From Comamonas terrae (lineage in GTDB: Bacteria; Pseudomonadota; Gammaproteobacteria; Burkholderiales; Burkholderiaceae_C), in the NCBI RefSeq assembly GCF_001544075.1, contig NZ_BCNT01000005.1, positions 186,001 to 250,000 of the forward strand: a stretch of 64,000 bases of DNA, in the 5' to 3' direction. Below the pieces are notes generated by a model. That model did no database searches. It had not been told where the DNA came from and worked only from the letters and a program-made list of their open reading frames with translations. The first letter of the stretch is position 1, and every line of letters starts with the position of its first letter. Position numbers and translations under genes: made by a program. Shown piece after piece: positions 24,672 to 32,670 of the stretch.

Positions 24672-25736
24672 TCAGTGGGGAAAAGGCCAGACGCGCAGCT
24701 TTTGCCGGGCGGTGGCCCAGAGCTTGGCCAATCCGTGAGGTTCCACAATCAGGAAGAACACGATGAGGGCGCCGAAGATCATGTGCTCGAGGTAAGTGGC
24801 CGTGGCCGTGGACAGCGGCAGGCCCAGCCAGTGCGGCACATGGTTGAGCAGCAGCGGCAGCAGCACGAAGAAGGCCGCGCCGAAGATGCTTCCCACCACC
24901 GAGCCCAGGCCGCCGATGATGATCATGAACAGCAACTGCAGCGAGCGGTCCAGGCTGAAGGCCGCGGGCTCCCAGGCGCCCAGATGCACGAAGCCCCAGA
25001 GCGCGCCCGCGATGCCGACGATGAAGCTGCTGACCGCAAAGGCCGAGAGCTTGGCATAGACGGGGCGGATGCCGATCACGCTGGCGGCCACGTCCATGTC
25101 GCGCATGGCCATCCATTCGCGGCCGATGGCGCTGCGCACCAGGTTCTTGGCGGCCAGGCCCAGCACGCAGAGGATGGCCAGGCACAGCAGGTATTTCTCC
25201 AGGGGCGTGTCGATCTGCCAGCCGGCGATTTCCAGCGGCCTGGCGCTCACCGAGCCCGAGGAGGAGTTGTTGGTCACCCAGGCGGCGCGCGTGGTCAGCC
25301 AGTCCACGAAGAACTGGGCCGCCAGCGTGGCCACGGCCAGGTACAGGCCGCGGATGCGCAGCGACGGCAGGCCGAACACCACGCCGAACACCATGGCGAT
25401 CAGGCCGCCGCCGATCAGCGCGAGCAGCAGCGGCATGCCCTCGATGCGCGCCTGCAGGTTGTAGGCCGCGTACGCCCCCACGGCCATGAAGGCCGCCGTG
25501 CCCAGCGAGATCTGGCCGCAGTAGCCGACCAGGATGTTCAGGCCCAGCGCCCCCAGCGACATGATGACGAAGGGAATCAGAATGGCCTGGAAGGTGTAGT
25601 CGCTGGCGACGAAGGGAATGACCAGGAAGGCCACGGCCAGCAGCAGCCCGATCGCATAGCGGTCCTGCGCGACCGGGAAGATCTGCTGGTCGGCCGCGTA
25701 GCTGGTCTTGAACTGGCCGTTTTCACGATAGAACAT
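24672..25736 (-). CDS. livM: LivM-type ABC transporter permease
   Basis: A 354-residue inner-membrane permease of the branched-chain amino acid transporter family with about eight to ten helices. The LivM signature is present: ILVGYCGQISLGTAAFMAVG in the N-terminal part and GIAGALWGFVHLG plus GGLGSVVGSIFGAAFF towards the C-terminus, forming the ATPase-coupling loop. It lies between livH and the binding-protein gene on the same strand. Confidence 0.92.
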   Translation of the reverse strand: MFYRENGQFKTSYAADQQIFPVAQDRYAIGLLLAVAFLVIPFVASDYTFQAILIPFVIMSLGALGLNILVGYCGQISLGTAAFMAVGAYAAYNLQARIEGMPLLLALIGGGLIAMVFGVVFGLPSLRIRGLYLAVATLAAQFFVDWLTTRAAWVTNNSSSGSVSARPLEIAGWQIDTPLEKYLLCLAILCVLGLAAKNLVRSAIGREWMAMRDMDVAASVIGIRPVYAKLSAFAVSSFIVGIAGALWGFVHLGAWEPAAFSLDRSLQLLFMIIIGGLGSVVGSIFGAAFFVLLPLLLNHVPHWLGLPLSTATATYLEHMIFGALIVFFLIVEPHGLAKLWATARQKLRVWPFPH

Positions 25737-25755
25737 GGGTCAGCCTTTCCGTCTT

Positions 25756-25881
25756 ACACGCGGTCAATGATCTTGTACACATGGGCGCAACCTGCGGTTG
25801 CCAAGTGCGACGTACCGTCGCACTTGCGGTATTCGCGGCGCGAATACCGCGCCGACTTCGCAAAATCATGGCTCTCGTATT
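25756..25881. repeat. Tandem perfect palindromes in the livH-livM spacer
   Basis: Two adjacent perfect hairpins: AAGTGCGACG-TAC-CGTCGCACTT (25803-25825) and GCGGTATTCGC-GGC-GCGAATACCGC (25826-25850). On the livM side lies a second version of the end of livH (KIIDRV-stop coding sequence at about 25754-25774, 17 of 19 bases identical to 25885-25903). The spacer therefore looks like a palindromic element flanked by a partial duplication of the livH 3' end. Confidence 0.75.
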
Positions 25882-26811
25882 TCATACGCGATCAATGATT
25901 TTGTCGCCGAACAGCCCCTGGGGCCGCACCAGCAGGAAGCACAGCGCCAGGCCGTAGGCGAACCAGGTCTCGATGCCCCCGCCCACCAGGGGGCCCAGGT
26001 AGACCTCGGAGAGCTTCTCGCCCACGCCGATGATCAGGCCGCCGATGATGGCGCCGGGCAGCGAGGTCAGGCCGCCCAGGATCACCACGGGCAGGGCCTT
26101 GAGGGCCACCAGCGACAGCGAGTACTGCACGCCCAGCTTGGAGCCCCAGATGATGCCCACCACCAGGGCCACGCCGCCGGCCACCGACCAGACGATGACC
26201 CAGATGTAGGGCAGCGGGATGCCGATGGACTGGGCGGCCTGGTGGTCGTCGGCCACGGCGCGCAGCGCGCGGCCGGTCTTGGTCTTCTGGAAGAACAGGC
26301 TCAGCGCGATGACCAGGATGGCCGCCACGCAGGCCGCGTACAGGTCCTCGAGGCTGACCATCACGCCGCCCTGGAACAGGCCGTCGAGGATGAAGGCCGG
26401 GTCCTTGGGCATGCCCACGTTGATGCTGTAGACCTCGCTGCCGAAGACCATGGGGCCCAGGCCGTCGAGCAGATAGGCAATGCCCAGCGTGGCCATCAGC
26501 AGCGTGATGGGCTCCTGGTTCACGAGATGGCGCAGCGCCAGCCGCTCGATCAGCCAGGCCACGACGACCATCAGCGCCAGCGTGACCGCGATGGCCAGCA
26601 GGTTGCCGACAAAGCCGGGCTCCATGCCCAGCCAGAGCGGTATCCATTGCGAAAAGCGCGCCATGGCCAGGGCCGAGAACAGCACCATGGCGCCCTGGGC
26701 GAAGTTGAAGACGCCCGAGGCCTTGAAGATCAGCACGAAGCCGATGGCGATCAGCGCGTAGAGCAGGCCCACCATGAGGCCGCCGAACAAGGTTTCGAGA
26801 AAAAATCCCAT
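25882..26811 (-). CDS. livH: LivH-type ABC transporter permease
   Basis: A 309-residue inner-membrane permease with about eight helices, paired with LivM to form the translocation channel. Typical LivH segments are GLLYALIAIGFVLIFKASGV near the N-terminus and GGLTSLPGAIIGGLIIG near the end, which contacts the ATPases. ATG 26811 is chosen because it follows GGGACAGAG and begins at the family's MGFFLETLFGGL. It starts 10 bases after livG stops. Confidence 0.92.
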   Translation of the reverse strand: MGFFLETLFGGLMVGLLYALIAIGFVLIFKASGVFNFAQGAMVLFSALAMARFSQWIPLWLGMEPGFVGNLLAIAVTLALMVVVAWLIERLALRHLVNQEPITLLMATLGIAYLLDGLGPMVFGSEVYSINVGMPKDPAFILDGLFQGGVMVSLEDLYAACVAAILVIALSLFFQKTKTGRALRAVADDHQAAQSIGIPLPYIWVIVWSVAGGVALVVGIIWGSKLGVQYSLSLVALKALPVVILGGLTSLPGAIIGGLIIGVGEKLSEVYLGPLVGGGIETWFAYGLALCFLLVRPQGLFGDKIIDRV

Positions 26812-26821
26812 CTCTGTCCCC

Positions 26822-27607
26822 TCAATGGCCAGCGCCAAGGTAAGCGCGAATCACGTCTTCGTTGTTGCGCACCTCGTCGGGCGCGCCGTCGCCGATCTTC
26901 TTGCCGTAGTCCAGCACCACCACGCGGTCGCTGATGTCCATGACCACGCCCATGTCGTGCTCGATCAGCACGATGGTGGTGCCGAATTCGTCGTTCACGT
27001 CGAGGATGAAGCGGCACATGTCCTGCTTTTCCTCCACGTTCATGCCGGCCATGGGCTCGTCCAGCAGCAGCACCTGGGGCTCCATGGCCAGGGCCCGGCC
27101 CAGGTCCACGCGCTTTTGCAGGCCGTAGGGCAGCTGGCCCACGGGCGTCTTGCGCCAGGCCTGGATCTCCAGGAAGTCGATGATGTGCTCGACGAACTCG
27201 CGGTGCCGGATCTCCTCGCGCTGCGCCGGCCCCAGGCGCAGGGCCTGCAGCAGCAGGTTGCTTCTGATCTTGAGGTTGCGCCCGGTCATGATGTTGTCGA
27301 TCACGCTCATGCCCTTGAACAGCGCCAGGTTCTGGAAGGTGCGCGCCACGCCCATCTCGGCCACCTGGCGGCTGTTCATGTGGCTGAAGGTCTGGCCGCG
27401 GAAGGTGATCGAGCCCTCCTGCGGCGTGTAGACGCCGTTGATGCAGTTGAGCATGGAGCTCTTGCCGGCGCCGTTGGGACCGATGATGGAGCGGATCTCG
27501 TGCTCGCGCACGTTGAACGAGATGTCGGTCAGCGCCTTCACGCCGCCGAAGCGCAGGCTGATGTTCTGGATGTCCAGGATGACGTCGCCGATCTTTCTGG
27601 TGCTCAT
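26822..27607 (-). CDS. livG: LivG-type ABC transporter ATP-binding protein
   Basis: A 261-residue ATPase of the LIV family. Walker A GPNGAGKSS and Walker B VLLLDEPMAGM are intact. The signature region reads PYGLQKRVDLGRALA, the relaxed form seen in the LivG branch that works with CoA-ligase-linked LIV operons. It starts at 27607 behind GGGAGGA, 11 bases after the acyl-CoA synthetase gene stops, so the two are cotranscribed. Confidence 0.92.
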   Translation of the reverse strand: MSTRKIGDVILDIQNISLRFGGVKALTDISFNVREHEIRSIIGPNGAGKSSMLNCINGVYTPQEGSITFRGQTFSHMNSRQVAEMGVARTFQNLALFKGMSVIDNIMTGRNLKIRSNLLLQALRLGPAQREEIRHREFVEHIIDFLEIQAWRKTPVGQLPYGLQKRVDLGRALAMEPQVLLLDEPMAGMNVEEKQDMCRFILDVNDEFGTTIVLIEHDMGVVMDISDRVVVLDYGKKIGDGAPDEVRNNEDVIRAYLGAGH

Positions 27608-27618
27608 GGCTTCCTCCC

Positions 27619-29544
27619 TCAGGCGCGGGCCGGATGCAACTGTGCATCCAGGATCTGCAGCGTGGCGCTGACGCTGCCGGTGCGGCCGTCCTCGAACTTG
27701 ACCTGGGTCTCTATGAACTGCTCCTTGCGGCCCTCGTACAGCGCGTCGACCAGCACCTTGTACTTGTCGGCGATGAAGTTGCGCCGCACCTTGCGGGTGC
27801 GCGTGAGCTCGTCGTCGTCGGGGTCCAGCTCCTTGTGCAGCACGAGGAAGCGCGCCACCTGGGTGTCGGCCATGCCGGGCTCGGCGGCCAGGTCGGCGTT
27901 GACCTGGGCGATGCAGTCGGCCACCAGCTCCAGCACCTTGGCCTTGGAGGCCAGGTCCACATAGCCGCCGTAGGGCAGGCCCTGGCGCTCGGCCCAGTTG
28001 CCCACGGCCTCGTAGTCGATGTTGATGAAGGCGCAGACCTGGTCGCGGCCGTGGCCGAAGCACACGGCTTCCTTGATGTGGGGAAAGAACTTGAGCTTGT
28101 TCTCGATGTAGTTGGGCGCGAACATGGCGCCGCGGCGGGTCTGGCCCACGTCCTTGGCGCGGTCGATGATGCGCAGCTGGCCGCCGGCGTCGATCACGCC
28201 GGCATCGCCCGTGTGGAACCAGCCGTCGCCGTCGATGACCTCGGCCGTGGCATCGGGCCTTTTGTAGTATTCCTTGAGCACCGAGACGCCCTTGACCAGC
28301 ACCTCGCCGCTGGGCGCGATCTTCAGCTCGATCCCCGGCGCGGCCTGGCCCACGCTGGCCAGCGCCACCTGGCCGTCGCGCTGCAGGCAGACATAGGCGC
28401 AGGTCTCGGTCTGGCCGTAGAACTGCTTGAGGTTGATGCCGATGGAGCGGAAGAAGCGGAACAGCTCCGGCCCGATGGCTGCGCCCGCGGTATAGGCCAC
28501 GCGGATGCGCGACAGCCCCATGGCGTTGCGCAGCGGGCCGTAGACCAGCAGGTCGCCGGCCTTGTACTTGAGCCGGTCCGGCAGGCCCACGTGCTTGCCG
28601 TCCAGGAGGTCCGAGCCCACGCGGCGCGCCAGCCGCATGCAGCGCTCGTAGAGCCAGCGCTTGACGGGCGCGGCGTCTTCCATGCGGATGGAGATCGATG
28701 TCAGCATGCCCTCGAAGACGCGCGGCGGCGCGAAATAGTAGCTGGGCCCGATCTCGCGCATGTCGATGCCCACCGTGCTGGCGGACTCGGGGCAGTTGAT
28801 GGTGTAGCCCGCCACCAGCCACTGCGCGAACGAGAACAGATGGTCGCCCACCCAGGCCGGCGGCAGGTAGGAGATGATGCTGTCGGCCGGGCCCAGCCGG
28901 TCCACCTCGGCCGCGCCGCGCGCCGCGCCGATGAAGCTCGCGTGCGTCTGGCACACGCCCTTGGGCTTGCCCGTGGTGCCCGAGGTGTAGAGGATGACGG
29001 AGATGTCCTCGCCCGACAGGGCCTGCAGCATCTGCTCGTAGGCATCGGGGTTCAGGGCTTCCCATTCACGGCCGAGCTTGAGCAGTGCCTCGATGCCGAT
29101 CAGGCCCGGCTGGTCGTAGTTGCGCAGGCCACGCGGGTCGTCGTAGAGGATGTGGGCGATGGAGGCCACGGATTCGCGCACTTCCAGCAGCTTGTCCACC
29201 TGCTCCTGGTTCTCGGCGAAGGCGAAGGCGATTTCCGCATCCTCCATCACGAAGCGCATCTCGGCCGCCACGGCATCCTGGTACAGCGGGATAGGCACCG
29301 CGCCGCAGACCTGCACGGCCAGAAATCCCAGGTACACATGGGGCCGGTTGTCGCTGATGAAGGCCAGGTTCTGCCCGCGCTGCAGTCCCAGGGCGCGCAG
29401 GCCGCAGGCCATGTGGCGCACGGTCTGCTCGGCTTCGCGCCAGCTCCAGGTTTGCCAGATGCCGTATTCCTTCTCGCGCAGGGCCGGGGCATCCGGGCGC
29501 TCTGTCGCATGCCTGAGCAGCAAATGCGGGAACGTGGTGGTCAT
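27619..29544 (-). CDS. AMP-dependent long-chain-type acyl-CoA synthetase
   Basis: A 641-residue adenylate-forming ligase of the long-chain fatty acyl-CoA synthetase type. The P-loop motif YTSGTTGKPKGV, the A5 motif QFYGQTETCAYV and the A7/A8 region GWFHTGDAGVID...RIIDRAKD are all present. It would convert a carboxylic acid to its CoA thioester with ATP. It is the first gene of the leftward LIV operon, so the imported substrate is probably activated at entry. ATG 29544 is chosen because AGGA precedes it and relatives start MTTTFPHLLLRHA. Confidence 0.88.
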   Translation of the reverse strand: MTTTFPHLLLRHATERPDAPALREKEYGIWQTWSWREAEQTVRHMACGLRALGLQRGQNLAFISDNRPHVYLGFLAVQVCGAVPIPLYQDAVAAEMRFVMEDAEIAFAFAENQEQVDKLLEVRESVASIAHILYDDPRGLRNYDQPGLIGIEALLKLGREWEALNPDAYEQMLQALSGEDISVILYTSGTTGKPKGVCQTHASFIGAARGAAEVDRLGPADSIISYLPPAWVGDHLFSFAQWLVAGYTINCPESASTVGIDMREIGPSYYFAPPRVFEGMLTSISIRMEDAAPVKRWLYERCMRLARRVGSDLLDGKHVGLPDRLKYKAGDLLVYGPLRNAMGLSRIRVAYTAGAAIGPELFRFFRSIGINLKQFYGQTETCAYVCLQRDGQVALASVGQAAPGIELKIAPSGEVLVKGVSVLKEYYKRPDATAEVIDGDGWFHTGDAGVIDAGGQLRIIDRAKDVGQTRRGAMFAPNYIENKLKFFPHIKEAVCFGHGRDQVCAFINIDYEAVGNWAERQGLPYGGYVDLASKAKVLELVADCIAQVNADLAAEPGMADTQVARFLVLHKELDPDDDELTRTRKVRRNFIADKYKVLVDALYEGRKEQFIETQVKFEDGRTGSVSATLQILDAQLHPARA

Positions 29545-29806
29545 TCCTAGTCCTCTGTGGGCAGTCTCGGGGGTCGAACAGCGGGCCGCTTGTGGACCGC
29601 GCACCGGTTTGGGGGGCTCTGTGCACGAAAGTCTCGCAGGCATCGTATGGGCGACTTTGACGCCAAGATGTCTGTTTGACGACAATTCGGGGGTAACTCA
29701 TCATCGGGAAAATACGCTGTAACAAATGCTGCTCAAAAGGGCGCATTTGCTGACTCGTGGAAATCCCGCTTTTGCGGGACCGGGCCTTTGGCAATGCTTG
29801 CTGCCC
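29545..29806. promoter_or_regulatory. Divergent promoter region between LIV operon and Crp/Fnr gene
   Basis: A 262-base region expected to drive both the leftward transporter operon and the rightward regulator. It contains two TTTGACG copies (29655-29661 and 29674-29680) on the plus strand and a perfect hairpin TCCCGC-TTTT-GCGGGA (29764-29779) just ahead of the regulator start. No clear Crp-type TGTGA-N6-TCACA site was found. Confidence 0.4.
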
Positions 29807-30538
29807 ATGAGCCAAGAACTGTCCCTGCACCAAAGGCGCCGCAAGCCGCTGGCTTCCGAGCTGGACGGCATACCGTGGTGGCCGGTGCTGCAGCCGCTGG
29901 AGCGCGAGACCGTATCGCGCGTGCTGGTGGTCGGCGACGCCGATCCCGGCGATTACGTCTGCCGCATGGGCCGCGCGCCGACCTACTGGTTCGGCGTGGT
30001 CGACGGCCTGCTCAAGATGAACACGGACAGCGCCGACGGCGCGAGCATGACGCTGGCCGGCCTGCCGCCCGGCGGCTGGTTCGGCGAGGGCACGGCCATC
30101 AAGCGCGAGCCCTACCGCTACAACGTGCAGGCCATCCGCAGGAGCGTGGTCGGCGGCCTGCCCATAGACACCTTCCACTGGCTGCTCGACCATTCCATAG
30201 GCTTCAACCGCTTCGTGATGAGCCAGCTCAACGAGCGCCTGGGCCAGTTCATCGCGGCGCGCGAGATCGACCGCATGAGCAACCCCGACCTGCGCGTGGC
30301 GCGCAGCCTGGCCGCGCTGTTCAACCCCTTGCTTTACCCGGGCGTGGGCGAGGTGCTGCGCATCACCCAGCAGGAGCTGGCCAATCTCGTGGGACTGTCG
30401 CGCCAGCGGGTCAACGAGGCCCTGGCCGTGCTGCAGCGCGAGCAGGTCATCATGGTCGAATACGGCGGTCTGCGCGTGCTCGACATCGAGGCGCTGCGCC
30501 ACGGGGAATTCAGCTCGCCGAAGAAGGTAGCCGCTTGA
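29807..30538 (+). CDS. Crp/Fnr family transcriptional regulator
   Basis: A 243-residue regulator with an N-terminal cyclic-nucleotide-binding-type beta-roll (about 30-130, including GGWFGEGTAIKREPYRYNVQA) and a C-terminal winged helix (ITQQELANLVGLSRQRVNEAL). The FNR cysteines are absent, so it does not carry an Fnr-type iron-sulfur cluster. Being divergent from the LIV/CoA-ligase operon, it is the likely regulator of that operon. ATG 29807 is preferred over an in-frame ATG at 29726, which would place a perfect hairpin inside the coding region. The start is not certain. Confidence 0.82.
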   Translation: MSQELSLHQRRRKPLASELDGIPWWPVLQPLERETVSRVLVVGDADPGDYVCRMGRAPTYWFGVVDGLLKMNTDSADGASMTLAGLPPGGWFGEGTAIKREPYRYNVQAIRRSVVGGLPIDTFHWLLDHSIGFNRFVMSQLNERLGQFIAAREIDRMSNPDLRVARSLAALFNPLLYPGVGEVLRITQQELANLVGLSRQRVNEALAVLQREQVIMVEYGGLRVLDIEALRHGEFSSPKKVAA

Positions 30539-30636
30539 GGCCGGGCATGCTGCCGCTCCGGCTATAACCCGGCACCCTGCCGGTATTGTGGGCACCGGCC
30601 CCAAAGGGGGCGCCGGCCGCGCGACAATGGCGGCAA

Positions 30637-32277
30637 ATGTCATCCAACCCCACCAAAAAAACCGGCGCCCAGGGCGCCGAAAGCCCGTCGGATTCGTCCC
30701 CGGGCCGCTCCTCTGCCGGCCGCGCCGTGCTGCGCCGACCGGCCAAGCCTGCAGGCGCCAGGGACAGCCAGCCGCGCCAGGGCGCAGGCCGCGCCGAGCG
30801 CTCCGGACGTTCTTCGGACCGCTATCAGGAGCGCAATCAGGACCGTCCCGCAGGCCGCTCCGCAGATCGTTTTGCCGACCGTTCCGGCCCGCGCGGCGAA
30901 CGCGGTGCGCGTCCCTACGACCCGGAGCGCGGTGCGCGCCCGGCGGCCCGCCCTTACGACCCCGAGCGCCGCGATTCCCGTGACTTCCGTGAACGCGGAG
31001 AGCGCGCCGACGGCGAGCAGCGACCCTCGCGCGGCGGCTTCGGCCGCGCCGATGGCGCACCCGGCGGCGAAGGCTTCCAGCGCCGTGGCGGCTTTGGTGC
31101 GCGCGACGGTGAAAGCCGATTCGAGCGTTCCGACCGGCCCGCGCGCGGCGACCAGGGCTTGGAGCGCAATGTCGAGCGCGGCCCGCGCCGCGATGCCGCT
31201 CAGGGCGAGGACCGCCGCGGCGGCTACGGTCCGCGCGGCGACACGCGCCAGGGCGGCGGCCGCAAGGACTTCGGCGCCGGCCGCGGCCCCCGCGACACCC
31301 GTCCGGGCGCACGCGACGACCGCCGCGGTGACGACCGCCGCGGCAGTGACCGCCACAATGAGCGCGGCGGCGAGCCGCGTCACATTCCCGGCTCCTTCGT
31401 TTCCGAGGCCAAGCGCCGCCCGACCACGGGCATCCGCACCTACCGCCCCGCAGGCGACGGCTCCGACCGCGTGATTCCCGTCAAGCGGGCGCCCGAGCCC
31501 GAGGCGCGCCAGGACGACCGTCCGGGCGCCGTGCGCATCAACAAGCGCATGGCCGACATGGGCCTGTGCTCGCGCCGCGAGGCCGACGAGTGGGTGGAAA
31601 ACGGCTGGGTGCGCGTGAACGGCGAAGTGGCCGTGATGGGCCAGAACGTGGTGCCCGGCGACCGCATCGAAGTCGACCAGAAGGCCCAGGACCGGCAGGA
31701 CCAGCAGGTCACCATCCTGCTGCACAAGCCCGTGGGCTATGTGAGCGGCCAGGCCGAGGACGGGCACGAGCCCGCCGTGGTGCTGGTCAAGCCCGAGAAC
31801 CACTGGAACCAGGACCGCAGCAAGACGCGCTTCAACTTCAGCCAGCTCAAGGGCCTGGCGCCCTGCGGGCGCCTGGACATCGACTCCGTGGGTCTGCTGG
31901 TGCTGACCCAGGACGGCCGCGTGGCGCGCCACATCATCGGCGAGGACTCCGAGGTGGACAAGGAGTACCTGGTGCGCGTGAGCTTCGGCGACCGCGACGT
32001 GGATGTGCAGTCCGTCTTCCCCGAGGAAAAGCTGGCGCTGCTGCGCCATGGCCTGGAGCTGGACGGCGAGCCGCTCAAGCCCGCCCAGGTGGACTGGCAG
32101 AACGCCGAACAGCTGCGCTTCGTGCTGACCGAAGGCAAGAAGCGCCAGATCCGCCGCATGTGCGAGCTGGTCGGCCTCAAGGTCGTGGGCCTCAAGCGCA
32201 TCCGCATCGGCCGCGTGACGCTGGGCAATCTGCCTGTGGGCCAGTGGCGCTACCTGGCTGCGCACGAGAGCTTCTAA
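30637..32277 (+). CDS. rRNA pseudouridine synthase (RsuA/RluB/RluF family) with long disordered N-terminus
   Basis: A 546-residue protein. Residues 1 to about 298 are low-complexity and rich in Arg, Gly, Asp and Ser, with near-repeats such as [23 protein letters not shown] and [10 protein letters not shown]. An S4 RNA-binding domain follows (299-347, [20 protein letters not shown]). The pseudouridine synthase domain carries the catalytic motif [13 protein letters not shown] (Asp414) and ends [25 protein letters not shown]. The C-terminal half most resembles RluF/RluB, which modify 23S rRNA. The basic tail is far longer than in E. coli relatives, and its role is unknown. Confidence 0.9.
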   Translation: MSSNPTKKTGAQGAESPSDSSPGRSSAGRAVLRRPAKPAGARDSQPRQGAGRAERSGRSSDRYQERNQDRPAGRSADRFADRSGPRGERGARPYDPERGARPAARPYDPERRDSRDFRERGERADGEQRPSRGGFGRADGAPGGEGFQRRGGFGARDGESRFERSDRPARGDQGLERNVERGPRRDAAQGEDRRGGYGPRGDTRQGGGRKDFGAGRGPRDTRPGARDDRRGDDRRGSDRHNERGGEPRHIPGSFVSEAKRRPTTGIRTYRPAGDGSDRVIPVKRAPEPEARQDDRPGAVRINKRMADMGLCSRREADEWVENGWVRVNGEVAVMGQNVVPGDRIEVDQKAQDRQDQQVTILLHKPVGYVSGQAEDGHEPAVVLVKPENHWNQDRSKTRFNFSQLKGLAPCGRLDIDSVGLLVLTQDGRVARHIIGEDSEVDKEYLVRVSFGDRDVDVQSVFPEEKLALLRHGLELDGEPLKPAQVDWQNAEQLRFVLTEGKKRQIRRMCELVGLKVVGLKRIRIGRVTLGNLPVGQWRYLAAHESF

Positions 32278-32279
32278 TA

Positions 32280-32397
32280 CCCCCTGAGGCGCTTCACGCC
32301 TTTCCCCTCTCCCTACGCGCTGCGCGCTATGGGAGGGGGACGACACCTTCGGGGCGGGGCGGCCCTTCCTCGGTGTCTCTCGCTTGGGTTGCGCTAG
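32280..32397 (+). repeat. Dispersed structured repeat, copy 2
   Basis: Begins three bases after the pseudouridine synthase stop codon with CCCCCTGAGGCGC and is about 85% identical to the reverse complement of 23178-23295. It has the same orientation relative to the upstream gene as copy 1. Short GC hairpins are retained. Arms GACACC (32342-32347) and GGTGTC (32372-32377) differ from copy 1 by matched G/C swaps on both sides, which preserves pairing. Confidence 0.85.
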
Positions 32398-32432
32398 TTT
32401 TAAGAAAAATTGGCTTCAAGCCATTTATTGAT

Positions 32433-32477
32433 AAGCGCAAGCAGCTATTCTTTTTGAATCGGCGCTTGCGCTTTTTT
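32433..32477 (+). terminator. Candidate rho-independent terminator upstream of htpG
   Basis: Perfect 10-bp arms AAGCGCAAGC (32433-32442) and GCTTGCGCTT (32464-32473) are followed by further T residues. The 21-base loop is longer than usual, so strength is uncertain. It would insulate htpG from the pseudouridine synthase transcript. Confidence 0.55.
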
Positions 32478-32576
32478 CATCGCCGGGCCGCCCCAAGTTG
32501 AAAAGCCTCCTCTCGGAGAGGCTGCGGCCACACGCCGTGGGGCGCGTGGGGAGCCATTTTTCATGCCTGGAAAAAG

Positions 32577-32607
32577 CCCTTGAAATACCAAGGGCCGTCC
32601 CTAGCTA
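32577..32607 (+). promoter_or_regulatory. Sigma-32-type heat-shock promoter of htpG
   Basis: The -35 element CCCTTGAAA (32577-32585) matches the heat-shock consensus. It is followed after 13 bases by CCCTAGCTA (32599-32607), close to the CCCCATNT-type -10. This lies about 65 bases before the htpG start, in line with RpoH control of this chaperone in other proteobacteria. Confidence 0.75.
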
Positions 32608-32670
32608 ATGGGGCGAATCGCCGCTGGCGGATTTTTTTGTTCGTATTTCCTCGAATTTCACTGAACGCCT

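Noticed and set aside
27634-29550. A 638-residue plus-strand open frame
   Set aside because: Antisense shadow of the acyl-CoA synthetase gene, rich in His/Gln/Val/Gly as expected for a complementary frame and without any domain.
29655-29680. Two TTTGACG copies upstream of the Crp/Fnr gene as a regulator site
   Set aside because: Too short and too common in high-GC promoters, and no paired -10 elements at correct spacing were found.
30640-32346. A 568-residue minus-strand open frame
   Set aside because: Antisense to the pseudouridine synthase. Its Ala/Val-rich low complexity only mirrors the Arg/Gly-rich tail.
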